Shown here: piece after piece, positions 1 to 9,493 of the stretch | How the letters are laid out: every line of letters begins with the position of its first letter | Numbering within the stretch: position 1 is the first letter of the stretch | Assembly (NCBI RefSeq): GCF_000152805.1 | Contig: NZ_CH902578.1 | Span: 156,674 to 220,673, forward strand | Source of the DNA: Maritimibacter alkaliphilus HTCC2654 | GTDB lineage: Bacteria > Pseudomonadota > Alphaproteobacteria > Rhodobacterales > Rhodobacteraceae | DNA: 64,000 bases | Direction: 5' to 3' | Position numbers and translations under genes: made by a program | The notes under the pieces: model-generated | Database searches by the model: none | What the model was told of the DNA's origin: nothing | What the model saw: the letters and a program-made list of their open reading frames with translations, nothing else

Positions 1-3
1 CCT

Positions 4-34
4 CCCCCGGGGATATTTCGGGACCGGAAAGACG
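4..34. repeat. Hairpin-associated TATTT motif, copy 1
   Basis: A 31-base stretch just beyond the trpE stop codon. It matches 8012-8042 at 29 of 31 positions (counted by eye), and a more diverged form lies at 3602-3630. The core is GGATATTTCGGGACCGGAAA. In copies 2 and 3 a GC-rich hairpin precedes the core; here that side is cut by the window edge. Function unknown. Confidence 0.75.
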
Positions 35-46
35 GGGCGGGCGGAG

Positions 47-1555
47 TCAGCTGTTGCCGCCGCGGGTGAACAGGCCAGCCTCGGCCGCCGCGCGGGCGAT
101 GGCTTTGGACTTGTTCACGGTTTCCTGGAATTCGGCCTCCGGGTCGCTGTCGTAGACGACGCCGCCGCCGGATTGGATATAGAGCTTGCGGTCCTTCAGG
201 ACGGCAGTGCGCAGCGCGATGCACATATCCATGTCGCCCATCGCCGAGAAATAGCCCACGCCGCCGCCGTAGACGCCGCGCTTTTCCGGCTCGAGCTCGT
301 CGATGATCTCCATCGCGCGCACTTTCGGCGCGCCGGACACGGTGCCTGCGGGCATCCCGGCGAGGAAGGCCGAGAGCGCATCGTGGTCTTCGCTGAGTTC
401 GCCCACCACGTTCGAGACGATGTGCATGACGTGGCTGTAGCGTTCGACGATGAATTCCTCGGTCGGGCGCACGGTGCCGATCTTGGCGACCCGGCCCACG
501 TCGTTGCGCCCCAGGTCGAGCAGCATGAGGTGTTCGGCCAGTTCCTTTTGATCGGCGAGCAGGTCTTCCTCCAGCGCCTTATCCTCTTCCGGCGTGGCGC
601 CGCGGGGCCGGGTGCCTGCGATCGGGCGGATCGTCACCCCGCGCCCGAAGACGCGGACGAGGATTTCGGGGCTGGCGCCGATGACCTGAAAGCCGCCGAA
701 GTTGAAGAAGAACATGAAGGGCGAGGGGTTCATGCGGCGAAGCGAGCGGTAGAGCGCGAAGGGGGGCAGGGGGAAATCCTGCGTCCAGCGCTGCGAGGGG
801 ACGACCTGAAAGATGTCGCCTGCGCGGATGTATTCCTTGGCCGTTTCGACCGCCGCGAGGTATGCGTCATGGGCGAAGTTCGACACAGGCTCGCCGATGT
901 CCGCGGTCTCACCCAGATCGTGTGACGTGGCGGGCTGGCGTTCGAGGTCACGCAGCGCGTCCTGCACCCGTTCGGCGGCCTGCGCATAGGCGGCGCGCGC
1001 CGACAGGCCCGACGACTGGAACACCGGCGAGACGAGGATCACCTCGCCCTTCACACCGTCCAGAACCGCCACGACCGAGGGGCGGATCATCACCGCGTCG
1101 GGCAGGCCGATGGGGTCGGGGTTCACGTTCGGCAGGTGTTCGACCAGCCGGATCATGTCGTAGCCCAAATAGCCGAAGAGGCCCGCCGAGGCGGCGGGCA
1201 GGTCGTCGGGCAGGTCGATCCGGCTTTCGGCCAGCACGGCGCGCAGCGAGGTCAGGGGATCGTCGGCCGCGTCCTGAAACGCGTCGGGGTCAAAGCGGGC
1301 CTGACGGTTGATCCGGGCCTTGGTGCCGTCGCATTGCCACACGAGGTCCGGCTTCATCCCGATGATCGAATAGCGCCCGCGCACTTCACCGCCCGTCACC
1401 GATTCCAGCATGAAGCTGTCGGTGCGTGCCTCGGTCAGCTTCAGCATGAGCGAGACGGGTGTGTCGAGGTCGGCGGCGAGGCGGGTGTAGACGATCTGAT
1501 TCGCGCCAGCGTTCCAGCCAGCCTCGAAGGCGTCGTAGGACGGGATCAGGGCCAT
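47..1555 (-). CDS. trpE: Anthranilate synthase component I
   Basis: Large subunit of anthranilate synthase: converts chorismate to anthranilate using ammonia supplied by TrpG, the first committed step of tryptophan synthesis in the cytoplasm. The 502-residue length is normal. The N-terminal domain carries SFMLES, the region that binds feedback tryptophan in this family. The C-terminal chorismate-binding domain shows IAGTRPRGATPEED (about residue 315) and MPAGTVSGAPKVRAME (about 405). The gene starts 8 bases after the stop of the PpiD-like gene, so the two are probably cotranscribed, while trpG and trpD form a separate minus-strand cluster further upstream. No Trp-rich leader is visible in the short gap. 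Confidence 0.97.
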   Translation of the reverse strand: MALIPSYDAFEAGWNAGANQIVYTRLAADLDTPVSLMLKLTEARTDSFMLESVTGGEVRGRYSIIGMKPDLVWQCDGTKARINRQARFDPDAFQDAADDPLTSLRAVLAESRIDLPDDLPAASAGLFGYLGYDMIRLVEHLPNVNPDPIGLPDAVMIRPSVVAVLDGVKGEVILVSPVFQSSGLSARAAYAQAAERVQDALRDLERQPATSHDLGETADIGEPVSNFAHDAYLAAVETAKEYIRAGDIFQVVPSQRWTQDFPLPPFALYRSLRRMNPSPFMFFFNFGGFQVIGASPEILVRVFGRGVTIRPIAGTRPRGATPEEDKALEEDLLADQKELAEHLMLLDLGRNDVGRVAKIGTVRPTEEFIVERYSHVMHIVSNVVGELSEDHDALSAFLAGMPAGTVSGAPKVRAMEIIDELEPEKRGVYGGGVGYFSAMGDMDMCIALRTAVLKDRKLYIQSGGGVVYDSDPEAEFQETVNKSKAIARAAAEAGLFTRGGNS

Positions 1556-1563
1556 CGGTCAGC

Positions 1564-3405
1564 TCACGGGAAGTTGGCGTGGACGGCGTTTATCATCGCC
1601 TGATCCAGCGTGACGCCCGCATCCGCTTCCAGTGCGGCGGCGAAGGCATCCTGCACGTCGGCGGCGATCTGCTGCGACACGCGGGCACCGAAGGTGGTCT
1701 TGATCTCCTGTGCCTCGGCGCTGTCCTGATCGGGCGCGTTGACGTCGGTGAGGCCGAGGACCACGACCTGACCATCGCCCGAGACGACCTGCCACGTGCC
1801 TTCTTCCATCTCGAAGGCGGTTTCGATCATCGTGGACGGCGTGCCCTGAATGAAGCTGGTGCGCGCGATGTCCTCTTCCAGCACCTCGGTCAGTCCGACG
1901 GTGGAGGGGGCTTCGGCGCCGCTTTCGAATTGCGGGATCAGGGCTTCGGCGCGGGCGACCAGCGCCTCGGTCAGCGTTTGCGCTTCCCAACCCGCGACGA
2001 CCGCATCGCGCACCTCGTCGAGCGGCTGCAGTGCGGGCGGTGTGATCTCGTCGAGCCGCAGCGCGAAGACCGAGCCGTCTTCCAGTTCCGTGACCTCGGG
2101 GAAGTCGCTTTCGCTGGCCTCGGAAGCCGCTTCGCGGAACGGGGCGTAGGCGGCGATGCCGTCCTGGTTCCCGTCGAAATAGCCGATGGTGTCGACGGTG
2201 ATGAGGCCTTCGGCCGCGAGTTCTTCGAGCGTCGCGCCCCCGGCCATCATCTCGTCGATCTCGGTCGCGCGGGTGCGCACGAGGCGGCGCGCGGCATCGG
2301 CCGCATATTCCTCGAACAACTGATCGCGCACCTCTTCGAAGCTGGTTTCCTGCGCCGAAAGGATCGCGTTCATGCGGAACAGGGCGGGGCCGAGGTCGGT
2401 TTCGATGGGGCCCACGACGCCGGGCGCGTCGAGCGCGAAGATCGGCTCCCCCGCCTGACCGAGGGCGCGGCGGGTCACGTCGCCCATATCCACGTCGGAC
2501 AGCGAGAGACCGCGTGCCTGAACCTCCTGGTCGAAGGTCGTCTCACCCGCTTCGATCCGGTCCGCGGCGGCCTGCGCCTCGTCCGCCGAGCCGAACACGA
2601 GACGTTCGACGAGGCGGCGTTCGGGCACCTGAAATTCGTCGATGCGCTGGTCGTAGAGGGCCTGAAGCTGGGTGTCGTCCATCGGAATCTCGTCCAGCAC
2701 GTCCTCGGGCTTGAGCCAGCCATAGGTGATCTGGCGGGTTTCCGGCGTGGTGAAATCGTCCGGGTTCGCCTCGTAATAGGCTTCGAGATCGGCCTCGGTC
2801 GGTTCCGGCAGCGGCTCTTCGAGGGCCGAGCGGGTCACCGGGGCCCATGTGAAGTCGCGGGTTTCGCGCGCCCAGCCGAACAGCGTGTCGGTGTAGACAT
2901 CGGGCATTTCCAGATCGCTGGTCACGGCGCCGGCAAGGATGGTGCGCGCCACTTCGAGCCGCAGCGTCTCTTCGAACTCGCGGGCGGTCAGGCCGGATTG
3001 TTCGAGAACGAAATCGTAGGTGTCGCGGTCGAACTGGCCGTTCGGGCCCTGGAACGCCGGGATCTCGGTCACGCGGGAGGCGAGGTTCTGATCGCCCACC
3101 GACAGCCCCAGGCGGTCGGTTTCGTTCTCGACCGCCGTGATCGCGACCACGCGCGACAGAACGCGCTGGTCGAGACCGATTTCCTGCGCCTCGGCCATGG
3201 TCAGGTTCTGGCCGGTCTGCTGCTGCCAGCCCTGAAATTCGGCGTTAAGTTCGCGGAAGTAGGCGGAGGCGTCGATTTCGGTGTCGCCGACCTTGCCGAT
3301 CGACTGTCCTGAACCGCCGAAATTGACCGAGCCGAAGCCGATCAGTCCGACCATGACGAGCGCCATGATGATCCAGACGAAAAAGCGCGAAATGTTCGAG
3401 AACAT
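1564..3405 (-). CDS. PpiD/SurA-type periplasmic peptidylprolyl isomerase
   Basis: Membrane-anchored folding factor of 613 residues with the usual PpiD architecture: a short cytoplasmic start, one transmembrane helix at about residues 9-27, a SurA-N-like chaperone region, a PPIC-type rotamase region at about 240-350 and a long C-terminal tail. It would help fold exported proteins at the periplasmic face of the inner membrane. The start is supported by GGAGG about 9 bases upstream. It lies directly before trpE with an 8-base gap. Whether the parvulin domain is active cannot be judged by eye. Confidence 0.88.
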   Translation of the reverse strand: MFSNISRFFVWIIMALVMVGLIGFGSVNFGGSGQSIGKVGDTEIDASAYFRELNAEFQGWQQQTGQNLTMAEAQEIGLDQRVLSRVVAITAVENETDRLGLSVGDQNLASRVTEIPAFQGPNGQFDRDTYDFVLEQSGLTAREFEETLRLEVARTILAGAVTSDLEMPDVYTDTLFGWARETRDFTWAPVTRSALEEPLPEPTEADLEAYYEANPDDFTTPETRQITYGWLKPEDVLDEIPMDDTQLQALYDQRIDEFQVPERRLVERLVFGSADEAQAAADRIEAGETTFDQEVQARGLSLSDVDMGDVTRRALGQAGEPIFALDAPGVVGPIETDLGPALFRMNAILSAQETSFEEVRDQLFEEYAADAARRLVRTRATEIDEMMAGGATLEELAAEGLITVDTIGYFDGNQDGIAAYAPFREAASEASESDFPEVTELEDGSVFALRLDEITPPALQPLDEVRDAVVAGWEAQTLTEALVARAEALIPQFESGAEAPSTVGLTEVLEEDIARTSFIQGTPSTMIETAFEMEEGTWQVVSGDGQVVVLGLTDVNAPDQDSAEAQEIKTTFGARVSQQIAADVQDAFAAALEADAGVTLDQAMINAVHANFP

Positions 3406-3579
3406 GCCCGTTTGCCTCCGGTTGGGTCAGTGGGTTGTAACGGTGCGATTGGGGAATGCCAACAGGGGTTTTGGGCGTTTGGAGGGCCTTGCGAAATCGG
3501 GCGGGCTGGCGCCCGCGCAGGATTTGCGCCGTCCCGGCTTTCGCCGGGTCGTCGTGGTGGAACGCGGCCGGGGGCCGCG

Positions 3580-3630
3580 TCCGGAGGGCCAGCCCTCCGG
3601 ACCTCCCGAGGTATTTGGAGACCGAAGAAG
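3580..3630. repeat. Hairpin-associated TATTT motif, copy 2
   Basis: A perfect 9-bp hairpin (TCCGGAGGG, loop CCAG, CCCTCCGGA) at 3580-3601 is followed directly by CTCCCGAGGTATTTGGAGAC and then CGAAGAAG. The motif ends at the 3' end of the aminotransferase gene. It is the same hairpin-plus-motif layout as copy 3. Confidence 0.7.
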
Positions 3631-3631
3631 A

Positions 3632-4801
3632 TCAGGACAGGGTTGCGAGGCGATCCATGAGGGTCGCGATCCCGGTCGTGTCAATGTTCGCGAAGGCGAT
3701 GCGCAGGTGCGCGGCGCCAGACGGGTCGCCTTCGGGCGTGAACATCGAGCCGGGGAGGGCGAGGACGGCGATGTCGTCGACCATACGGCGGGCGAGGGTG
3801 CCACTTGACTCGTCGAACGGGTGGCGGACATAGGCGAAATAGGCGCCTGCGCCGGAGAGGTGCCAGTCCGGCAGTTTTACAAAGCCTTCTTCGATCGCGC
3901 CGCGTCGTGCGAGGATTTCCGCACGTTCGCCGGCGAGCCATTGGTCGAGGTTCATCAGGCCCCAGAGGGCGGCGTGCTGGCCGAGCTGGCTGGGGCAGAT
4001 CGCGACTGTGTCGAGGAATTTCTCGACCGAGACGAGGCGTTCGGGGCTGGCCACGAGCGCGCCGACGCGGTGTCCGGTCAGGCGGTAGGCCTTGGAAAAG
4101 GAGTAGAGCTGGATCAGCGTGTCCGACCATGCCGGGTCGGAGAAGAGGTCGTGCGGCGCGGAGGGGCGGCTGTCGAAGTCACGGTAGGTTTCATCGAGGA
4201 TCAGGGCCAGGCCGTTGGCTCGGGCGAGGTCGGCGAAGGCGTGGACGAGGTCGGCGGGGTATTCGACCCCCGCCGGGTTGTTCGGCGTGACCAGCACGAT
4301 GGCGCGGGTGCGGTCGGTGAGGCGCGCCTCGGCCTCGGCCACGGTCGGCAGAAGCTCGTCGCCCGTCGGCAGCGGCACGGTCCGGACGCCGGACAAGGAG
4401 AGCCACATCTGGTGGTTGAAATACCACGGGGTCGGCAGGATCACCTCGTCACCGGGGCCGGCGAGGGTCGAAAGCGCCGCGCAAAACGCCTGATTGCACC
4501 CCTGCGTGATCGCGACGTTGCCGGGCGTGATCGGGCCGCCGTAGGCCTGCGAAAAGCGGGCGGCGAGGGCTTCGCGCAGGGAGGGCAGGCCCAGCACGGG
4601 GCCGTAGACATGGGCTGCGGGCAGGGTGAGGGCCACATCAGCCATCGCTTCGCGCAAGGCGAGGGGCGGCGGGTCGACGGGGGCGGCCTGACTGACGTTC
4701 AGGAGCGGCAGATCAGGCGAAAACGTCTTGTCCGCGATCCATCGCTTCGCCTCGACCACCGGCGAGGGGCGGGTCGCGGCCATGTTCGGGTTCAGGATCA
4801 T
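3632..4801 (-). CDS. PLP-dependent aminotransferase, class I/II
   Basis: Fold-type I aminotransferase of 389 residues. The PLP-lysine segment is [15 protein letters not shown] (about residue 245), with NNPAG and the DETYRDF segment upstream, which is typical of aspartate/aromatic-type aminotransferases. Its start overlaps the trpD stop as ATGA, so it is translationally coupled to trpD. That position is often taken by trpC in related bacteria. The substrate cannot be read from the sequence; the context hints at an aromatic or 2-oxo acid but this is inference. Confidence 0.85.
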   Translation of the reverse strand: MILNPNMAATRPSPVVEAKRWIADKTFSPDLPLLNVSQAAPVDPPPLALREAMADVALTLPAAHVYGPVLGLPSLREALAARFSQAYGGPITPGNVAITQGCNQAFCAALSTLAGPGDEVILPTPWYFNHQMWLSLSGVRTVPLPTGDELLPTVAEAEARLTDRTRAIVLVTPNNPAGVEYPADLVHAFADLARANGLALILDETYRDFDSRPSAPHDLFSDPAWSDTLIQLYSFSKAYRLTGHRVGALVASPERLVSVEKFLDTVAICPSQLGQHAALWGLMNLDQWLAGERAEILARRGAIEEGFVKLPDWHLSGAGAYFAYVRHPFDESSGTLARRMVDDIAVLALPGSMFTPEGDPSGAAHLRIAFANIDTTGIATLMDRLATLS

Positions 4802-5817
4802 GCGGCTTTCTGGGTGACGGCGGCGAGGGCTTCGATCTTGGCCTTGGCGGCACCGGAATCGATGGACTCGCGTGCGATTTCAACGCCTTCCGGCAGGTTC
4901 GCCGCCTTGTCCGCGACCACGAGACCTGCGGCGGCGTTCAGAAGCACCGCGTCGCGATAGGCGCCTTCGGCCCCGGACAGAAGGGCCGCGAAGGCCTTGC
5001 CGTTCTCTTCGGGCGTGCCGCCGAGGATGTCTTCGAACGGGTGAACGGAAAGGCCCGCGTCTTCGGGATGCACTTCGCGTTCGGTGATCGTGCCGTCTTC
5101 GAGGGCCGCGAGCCAGGACACGCCCGCGATCGACAGTTCATCGGTGCCGTCGCCGCCGTGGACGAGCCAGGCCTTCTCGGAGCCCAGCGTTTGCAGCACT
5201 TCGGCCATCGGACGAATCATCGCCTTGGAGAAGGCGCCGGTGAGTTGCCGGGTGACGCCCGCCGGGTTGGTGAGCGGTCCGAGGATGTTGAACATGGTGC
5301 GGGTGCCGAGCTCGGCGCGGATCGGGCCGACATGGGCCATGGCCGGGTGATGCAGGGGGGCCATCATGAAGGCGATGCCGGTTTCGGCCAGCGCCGCCTC
5401 GACCACCTTGGGGCCGACCATGACGTTCACGCCCATCGCCCCGAGCGCGTCGGCGGACCCGGATTTCGACGACAGGTTGCGGTTGCCGTGCTTGGCCACC
5501 GGCACGCCCGCGCCCGCGACCACGAAGGCGGTGGCGGTCGAAATGTTCAGCGTGCCCTTGCCGTCGCCCCCGGTGCCGACGATGTCGATGGCGCCTTCGG
5601 GCGCGCGCACCTTGTTCATCTTGGCGCGCATCACGGCGGCGGCGGCGGCGTATTCGTCGACGGTTTCGCCGCGCGTGCGCATGGCCATCAGAAGCCCGCC
5701 GATCTGGCCCGGCGTCGCCTCGCCCGTCATGATGATGTTGAAGGCCGCCTCGGCCTCGTCACGGGTCAGGGCACGCTCGGCGGCGGCCCCGATCAACGGC
5801 TTGATCGCATCGCTCAT
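4798..5817 (-). CDS. trpD: Anthranilate phosphoribosyltransferase
   Basis: Transfers phosphoribosyl from PRPP to anthranilate, the second step of tryptophan synthesis. The 339-residue protein starting [10 protein letters not shown] has the family-usual length. The PRPP-binding segment [14 protein letters not shown] is at about residue 80 and KHGNR is nearby. I chose this start over a longer open frame because it overlaps the trpG stop as ATGA and the extra upstream residues are out-of-frame TrpG sequence. The downstream aminotransferase overlaps it in the same way. Confidence 0.97.
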   Translation of the reverse strand: MSDAIKPLIGAAAERALTRDEAEAAFNIIMTGEATPGQIGGLLMAMRTRGETVDEYAAAAAVMRAKMNKVRAPEGAIDIVGTGGDGKGTLNISTATAFVVAGAGVPVAKHGNRNLSSKSGSADALGAMGVNVMVGPKVVEAALAETGIAFMMAPLHHPAMAHVGPIRAELGTRTMFNILGPLTNPAGVTRQLTGAFSKAMIRPMAEVLQTLGSEKAWLVHGGDGTDELSIAGVSWLAALEDGTITEREVHPEDAGLSVHPFEDILGGTPEENGKAFAALLSGAEGAYRDAVLLNAAAGLVVADKAANLPEGVEIARESIDSGAAKAKIEALAAVTQKAA

Positions 5818-6395
5818 GCAGGGACTTTCACGGAATTCAGGAAGGTGCGGATCATGGCGTGGCCATGTTCGGACCGGATGCTTTCGGGGTGGAACTGGAC
5901 GCCTTCGATGGGCAGGCTCTTGTGGCGAAGACCCATGATGGTGCCGTCTTCGAGCCACGCGGTGACTTCAAGGCTGTCGGGAAGGCTGTCACGTTCCACG
6001 ACGAGCGAGTGATAGCGCGTGCCCTTGAGGGGCGAGGGCAGGCCGGAAAAGACGCCCGCGCCCTCGTGATGGATTTCGCCCAACTTGCCGTGCACGATTT
6101 CGGAATGGCGCACGACCTTGCCGCCGAAGGCCTGACCGATGGTCTGGTGTCCGAGGCAGACGCCCATCAGCGGCAGCTTCGCCTCGGCGGCGGCCAGCGT
6201 GAGCGGCAGACAGATGCCCGCCTGATCCGGGTCGCAGGGGCCGGGCGACAGGATGATCGCCTCGGGGCGCATTCCCATCGCCTCCTGCACGTTCACCGCG
6301 TCGTTGCGCACGACTTTGATCTCGGCACCCAATTCGCCGAAGTAATGGACGAGGTTGTAGGTGAAGCTGTCGTAATTATCGATGAGCAGGATCAT
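5814..6395 (-). CDS. trpG: Anthranilate synthase glutamine amidotransferase component
   Basis: Class I glutamine amidotransferase of 193 residues that releases ammonia from glutamine for TrpE. The nucleophile lies in [15 protein letters not shown] (about residue 79) and the His-Glu pair in VQFHPES (about residue 170). First gene of the trpG-trpD-aminotransferase cluster, diverging from the polysaccharide deacetylase gene with a 131-base gap. Could also serve p-aminobenzoate synthesis, as in some bacteria with one shared subunit. Confidence 0.96.
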   Translation of the reverse strand: MILLIDNYDSFTYNLVHYFGELGAEIKVVRNDAVNVQEAMGMRPEAIILSPGPCDPDQAGICLPLTLAAAEAKLPLMGVCLGHQTIGQAFGGKVVRHSEIVHGKLGEIHHEGAGVFSGLPSPLKGTRYHSLVVERDSLPDSLEVTAWLEDGTIMGLRHKSLPIEGVQFHPESIRSEHGHAMIRTFLNSVKVPA

Positions 6396-6526
6396 GGGCT
6401 TGCCTTGGGGCTTTCACTGAAGCTTGGTCGCGGTATACATGGTCAGAGCCGGGCGCGGGGGTCAAGGGCGGCCGGGCGCAAGACGGATCGCACGGCTTCG
6501 GATCGTGCGCGAGACTGGAGGCGGAA

Positions 6527-7924
6527 TTGGCGAACGGAATGGTTTCGGGGGTGTTTGCCGGCGTGGTCGTGGCGGCGGTTGGCGTTGCGACGGCGGCACT
6601 GGTGATCGAGCCGGTCGAGATGGGTGAACCGGGGCCGGTCGCCGAAGCGCCGGTCGCCAGCGAGACGCCTGAGCCTGTCGAACCTGACGAGAGCGCACCC
6701 GACGGGCAGGAGCCTGAACCGGAAACTGCCGATGCGACGGAGACTGAGCCTGCGGCGCCAGCGGTCACGGCAGGCGGTGAGACGCAGGCGCCGGAAGCGG
6801 ACCCGATCATGGTCGAACCGACCCCGCGACCCAGCGAAGAAGAGATGGAGCGGGACGAGGAAGCGGCGGAAGCCGAGCCTGCCATGGACCCCGAGCCGAT
6901 GGTCGAGGCCGAGCCGGAGACCGTGAGCGAGGCTGCGCCTGTCCCTGCGGTGTCGGACACGCCGGACGAAGATCTGGCCGAGGCCCCCGAAGCCGATGCG
7001 CCGAAGGCGACGGACACCGAGGTGGCGCAACTGCCCATGGTGATCGCGCCGTCCAACCCGACCGAGCCTGACGTGGCGATGCCGGAGACCGGCAACGACA
7101 CCGTGCGCGCCGAAGGGGCGAGCGTGTTCGACCCGCCGCCGCTGGAAGACGACACGCTCGAAGAACCCGCGCCCTCCGGGCCGGTCGTGACCGGGCGCTT
7201 GCCCACCATCGGGGAAAGCGCCGCCGACGAGGCCGCTGTCGATGCCGGACCGCAACCCGCGATCCGGCGCAATGCGGTGCCCTATGACGGGATCGCGGAA
7301 CTGCCTGAAATGGCGGTGCTTCTGATGGATATGGGGCCGGGGCGCGAGGACGTGGGCGACCTTGCCGTCATGCCGTTCCCGATGTCGGTCGCCGTCGATG
7401 CCTCGTCACCCGACGCGGCCGAAGCCATTGCGTTCTACCGGGCCAACGGGGCCGAGGTGGTGCTGATCGTGCCGCTGCCCGAACTTGCCACCGCGATGGA
7501 CGTGGACGTGACCTTTCAGGCCTACGATCCGCTGATGACCGACATCGTCGCGGTGATGTTCCCGCCCGAGGCCGGGTTTCAGGGGTTGGGCGACGCCGCC
7601 GCGCAGGTGGTGACGAACCTCGACGAACGGGGCCTTGGCCTCGTCACCTATCCCGAGGGGCTGAACACCGGCCACAAGGTCGCGGTGAGCGAGGACGTGC
7701 CAGCGGGCCAGATCTTCCGCGATCTCGACGGGGACGGGCAGGCCGGTGACGTGATGCGCCGGTTTCTGGACAACGTGGCATTCCGCGCGCGCAACGACGA
7801 TGGCGTGATCGCCGTGGCGCGGGTGCGGCCCGAGTCGATTCAGGCGCTCTTGGAATGGTCACTGGGCAACCGGGCGCAATCGGTGAACTTCGCCCCGGTC
7901 TCGGCGGTTCTGCTGGACGAGTGA
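6527..7924 (+). CDS. Divergent polysaccharide deacetylase family protein
   Basis: A 465-residue protein with an N-terminal membrane or signal segment (about residues 5-27), a very long Glu/Ala/Pro-rich linker (about 30-220) and a C-terminal divergent polysaccharide deacetylase domain starting near AVLLMDMG. I chose the TTG start because GGAGG lies 5 bases upstream; the ATG four codons later would be 17 bases from it. The family resembles carbohydrate esterases but usually lacks the metal triad, so enzymatic activity is uncertain. It probably acts in the periplasm or cell wall. Confidence 0.8.
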   Translation: MANGMVSGVFAGVVVAAVGVATAALVIEPVEMGEPGPVAEAPVASETPEPVEPDESAPDGQEPEPETADATETEPAAPAVTAGGETQAPEADPIMVEPTPRPSEEEMERDEEAAEAEPAMDPEPMVEAEPETVSEAAPVPAVSDTPDEDLAEAPEADAPKATDTEVAQLPMVIAPSNPTEPDVAMPETGNDTVRAEGASVFDPPPLEDDTLEEPAPSGPVVTGRLPTIGESAADEAAVDAGPQPAIRRNAVPYDGIAELPEMAVLLMDMGPGREDVGDLAVMPFPMSVAVDASSPDAAEAIAFYRANGAEVVLIVPLPELATAMDVDVTFQAYDPLMTDIVAVMFPPEAGFQGLGDAAAQVVTNLDERGLGLVTYPEGLNTGHKVAVSEDVPAGQIFRDLDGDGQAGDVMRRFLDNVAFRARNDDGVIAVARVRPESIQALLEWSLGNRAQSVNFAPVSAVLLDE

Positions 7925-7990
7925 GTGTCGTCTGAAGGAGTGCGCTGACGCGCACGCATTTTCAGTTTGCGTTCAAGCCACGCGAGGCTT

Positions 7991-8042
7991 CGGGGGCTGT
8001 CTGCCCCCGAGCCCCCGAGGATATTTCGAGACCGGAAAGACG
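7991..8042. repeat. Hairpin-associated TATTT motif, copy 3
   Basis: A 6-bp hairpin (CGGGGG at 7991-7996, CCCCCG at 8004-8009) precedes a 31-base block at 8012-8042 that differs from positions 4-34 at only two bases. It lies between two convergent genes, in the 3' region of metY on the minus strand. Confidence 0.75.
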
Positions 8043-8063
8043 TTTTGCTTGATAGGTTAAGAG

Positions 8064-8096
8064 GCGCGCCCAAGGGTCTGGGCGCGCTTGGTTTTT
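8064..8096 (+). terminator. Intrinsic terminator
   Basis: GCGCGCCC at 8064-8071 pairs perfectly with GGGCGCGC at 8080-8087 over an 8-base loop. A T-run follows at 8092-8096. The orientation fits termination of the rightward deacetylase transcript. Confidence 0.75.
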
Positions 8097-9382
8097 CATA
8101 GGGCGGCGAGGGCCTGATCGAGGTCGGCGATGATGTCGTCGGCGTCTTCGATCCCGATGGACAGACGCACCACGTTGTTGCCGGCCCCTGCCGCCTCGCG
8201 CTGCTCGTCGGTCAGCTGGCGGTGGGTGGTCGACGCCGAGTGGATGATGAGCGAACGGGTGTCGCCGAGGTTCGCCACGTGGCTGAAAAGCTTGAGGTTC
8301 GACACCAGTTTCACGCAATCCTCGTAACCGCCCTTGAGCGCCACGGTGAACAGCGCGCCGGTGCCACGCGGGAAGATGCGCTTGCCGACCTCGTGCGCGG
8401 GCGAAGATTTCAGGCCCGCGTAGTTCACCTTGTCGACCTTGTCGTGCGCTTCGAGCCATTCGGCCACCTTCTGCGCGTTCTCGACATGCTTGCGCATCCT
8501 GAGCGACAGGGTTTCGATGCCCATCAGGGTGTAATGCGCGGCCTGCGGGTTCATCGTCATGCCCAGATCGCGCAGACCGATGGCGATGGAGTGGAAGGTA
8601 AAGGCCATCGCGCCCAGAGCGCCGTGGAAATTCACGCCGTGATAGGCCGGTTCGGGTTCCGAGAGCGACGGGAACTTGCCGGAGGCGGACCAGTCGAACT
8701 TGCCCGAATCCACGATGGCGCCGCCGGTTACCGTGCCATTGCCGGTGAGGTATTTCGTGGTCGAATGCACCACCAGCGTCGCGCCGTGGTCGATGGGGCG
8801 GCACAGATAGGGCGTGGCCGAGGTGTTGTCGACGACCAGCGGCAGGCCGGCCTTGTCGGCCACCTTGGCCACGGCCTCCAGATCGATGGGGTAGCCCACG
8901 GGGTTCGCCAGCGATTCGCAGAAGATCGCGCGGGTGTCTTCGTCGATGGCCGCTTCGATCGCCGCCGGATCGTCGAAATCGACGAAGGTGCAGGACCAGC
9001 CGAAGCGTTTGAACACTTGCGTGAACTGCGTGTAGGTGCCGCCGTAGAGCCGGGTCGAGGCCACGATGTTGCGGCCCGGCGCCATGAGCGGGTAGAGCGC
9101 CATGATCTGCGCCGCGTGACCCGACGAGGTGCAGACCCCGCCCGCGCCGCCTTCGAGTGCCACAATCCGGTCGGCAAGCGCGCCGACGGTGGGGTTCGTG
9201 AGGCGGGAATAGATGTAGCCGACTTCTTCGAGGTTGAAGAGCCGCGCGGCATGGTCGGCGTCTTTGAACACGTAGGATGTGGTCTGGTAGATCGGCACCT
9301 GCCGTGCGCCGGTGGCCGGGTCCGGGGCCGTGCCCGCGTGGACCTGAAGCGTGTCGAATCCGTTCATCTGTGCGTCTGACAT
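8096..9382 (-). CDS. metY: O-acetylhomoserine sulfhydrylase
   Basis: PLP enzyme of the Cys/Met metabolism family (428 residues). It makes homocysteine from O-acetylhomoserine and sulfide, a direct sulfide-assimilation route to methionine. The PLP-lysine motif is VVHSTTKYLTGNG (about residue 206), with SSGHAAQ and SLANPVG also typical. The start is supported by GGAGG 8 bases upstream. The upstream gap shared with the VOC gene contains a GGGGATTTTCCCC palindrome (9418-9430) and an ATTGCGC/GCGCAAT dyad, but no SAM-II riboswitch I could recognise. Confidence 0.95.
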   Translation of the reverse strand: MSDAQMNGFDTLQVHAGTAPDPATGARQVPIYQTTSYVFKDADHAARLFNLEEVGYIYSRLTNPTVGALADRIVALEGGAGGVCTSSGHAAQIMALYPLMAPGRNIVASTRLYGGTYTQFTQVFKRFGWSCTFVDFDDPAAIEAAIDEDTRAIFCESLANPVGYPIDLEAVAKVADKAGLPLVVDNTSATPYLCRPIDHGATLVVHSTTKYLTGNGTVTGGAIVDSGKFDWSASGKFPSLSEPEPAYHGVNFHGALGAMAFTFHSIAIGLRDLGMTMNPQAAHYTLMGIETLSLRMRKHVENAQKVAEWLEAHDKVDKVNYAGLKSSPAHEVGKRIFPRGTGALFTVALKGGYEDCVKLVSNLKLFSHVANLGDTRSLIIHSASTTHRQLTDEQREAAGAGNNVVRLSIGIEDADDIIADLDQALAAL

Positions 9383-9437
9383 AATGTCCTCCCGTAACTG
9401 TCCGCGACGACGCTACGGGGATTTTCCCCATCCATCA

Positions 9438-9479
9438 ATTGCGCTAAGCCGTTGGGCAGACACATTCAATTCGCGCAAT
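9438..9479. promoter_or_regulatory. Inverted repeat between metY and VOC gene
   Basis: ATTGCGC (9438-9444) and GCGCAAT (9473-9479) form 7-bp arms 28 bases apart in the divergent promoter region. A further palindrome GGGGATTTTCCCC sits at 9418-9430 near the metY start. Possibly a regulator site; no regulator gene is adjacent. Confidence 0.35.
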
Positions 9480-9493
9480 CCGAGGAGGGGCTC

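Noticed and set aside
1459-3312. 617-codon plus-strand open frame
   Set aside because: Antisense shadow of the PpiD-like gene, a common result of high GC content; Arg/Gly/His-rich without domains.
9383-9493. Possible SAM-II riboswitch before metY
   Set aside because: The characteristic conserved bases and pseudoknot arrangement could not be found; only simple palindromes are present.
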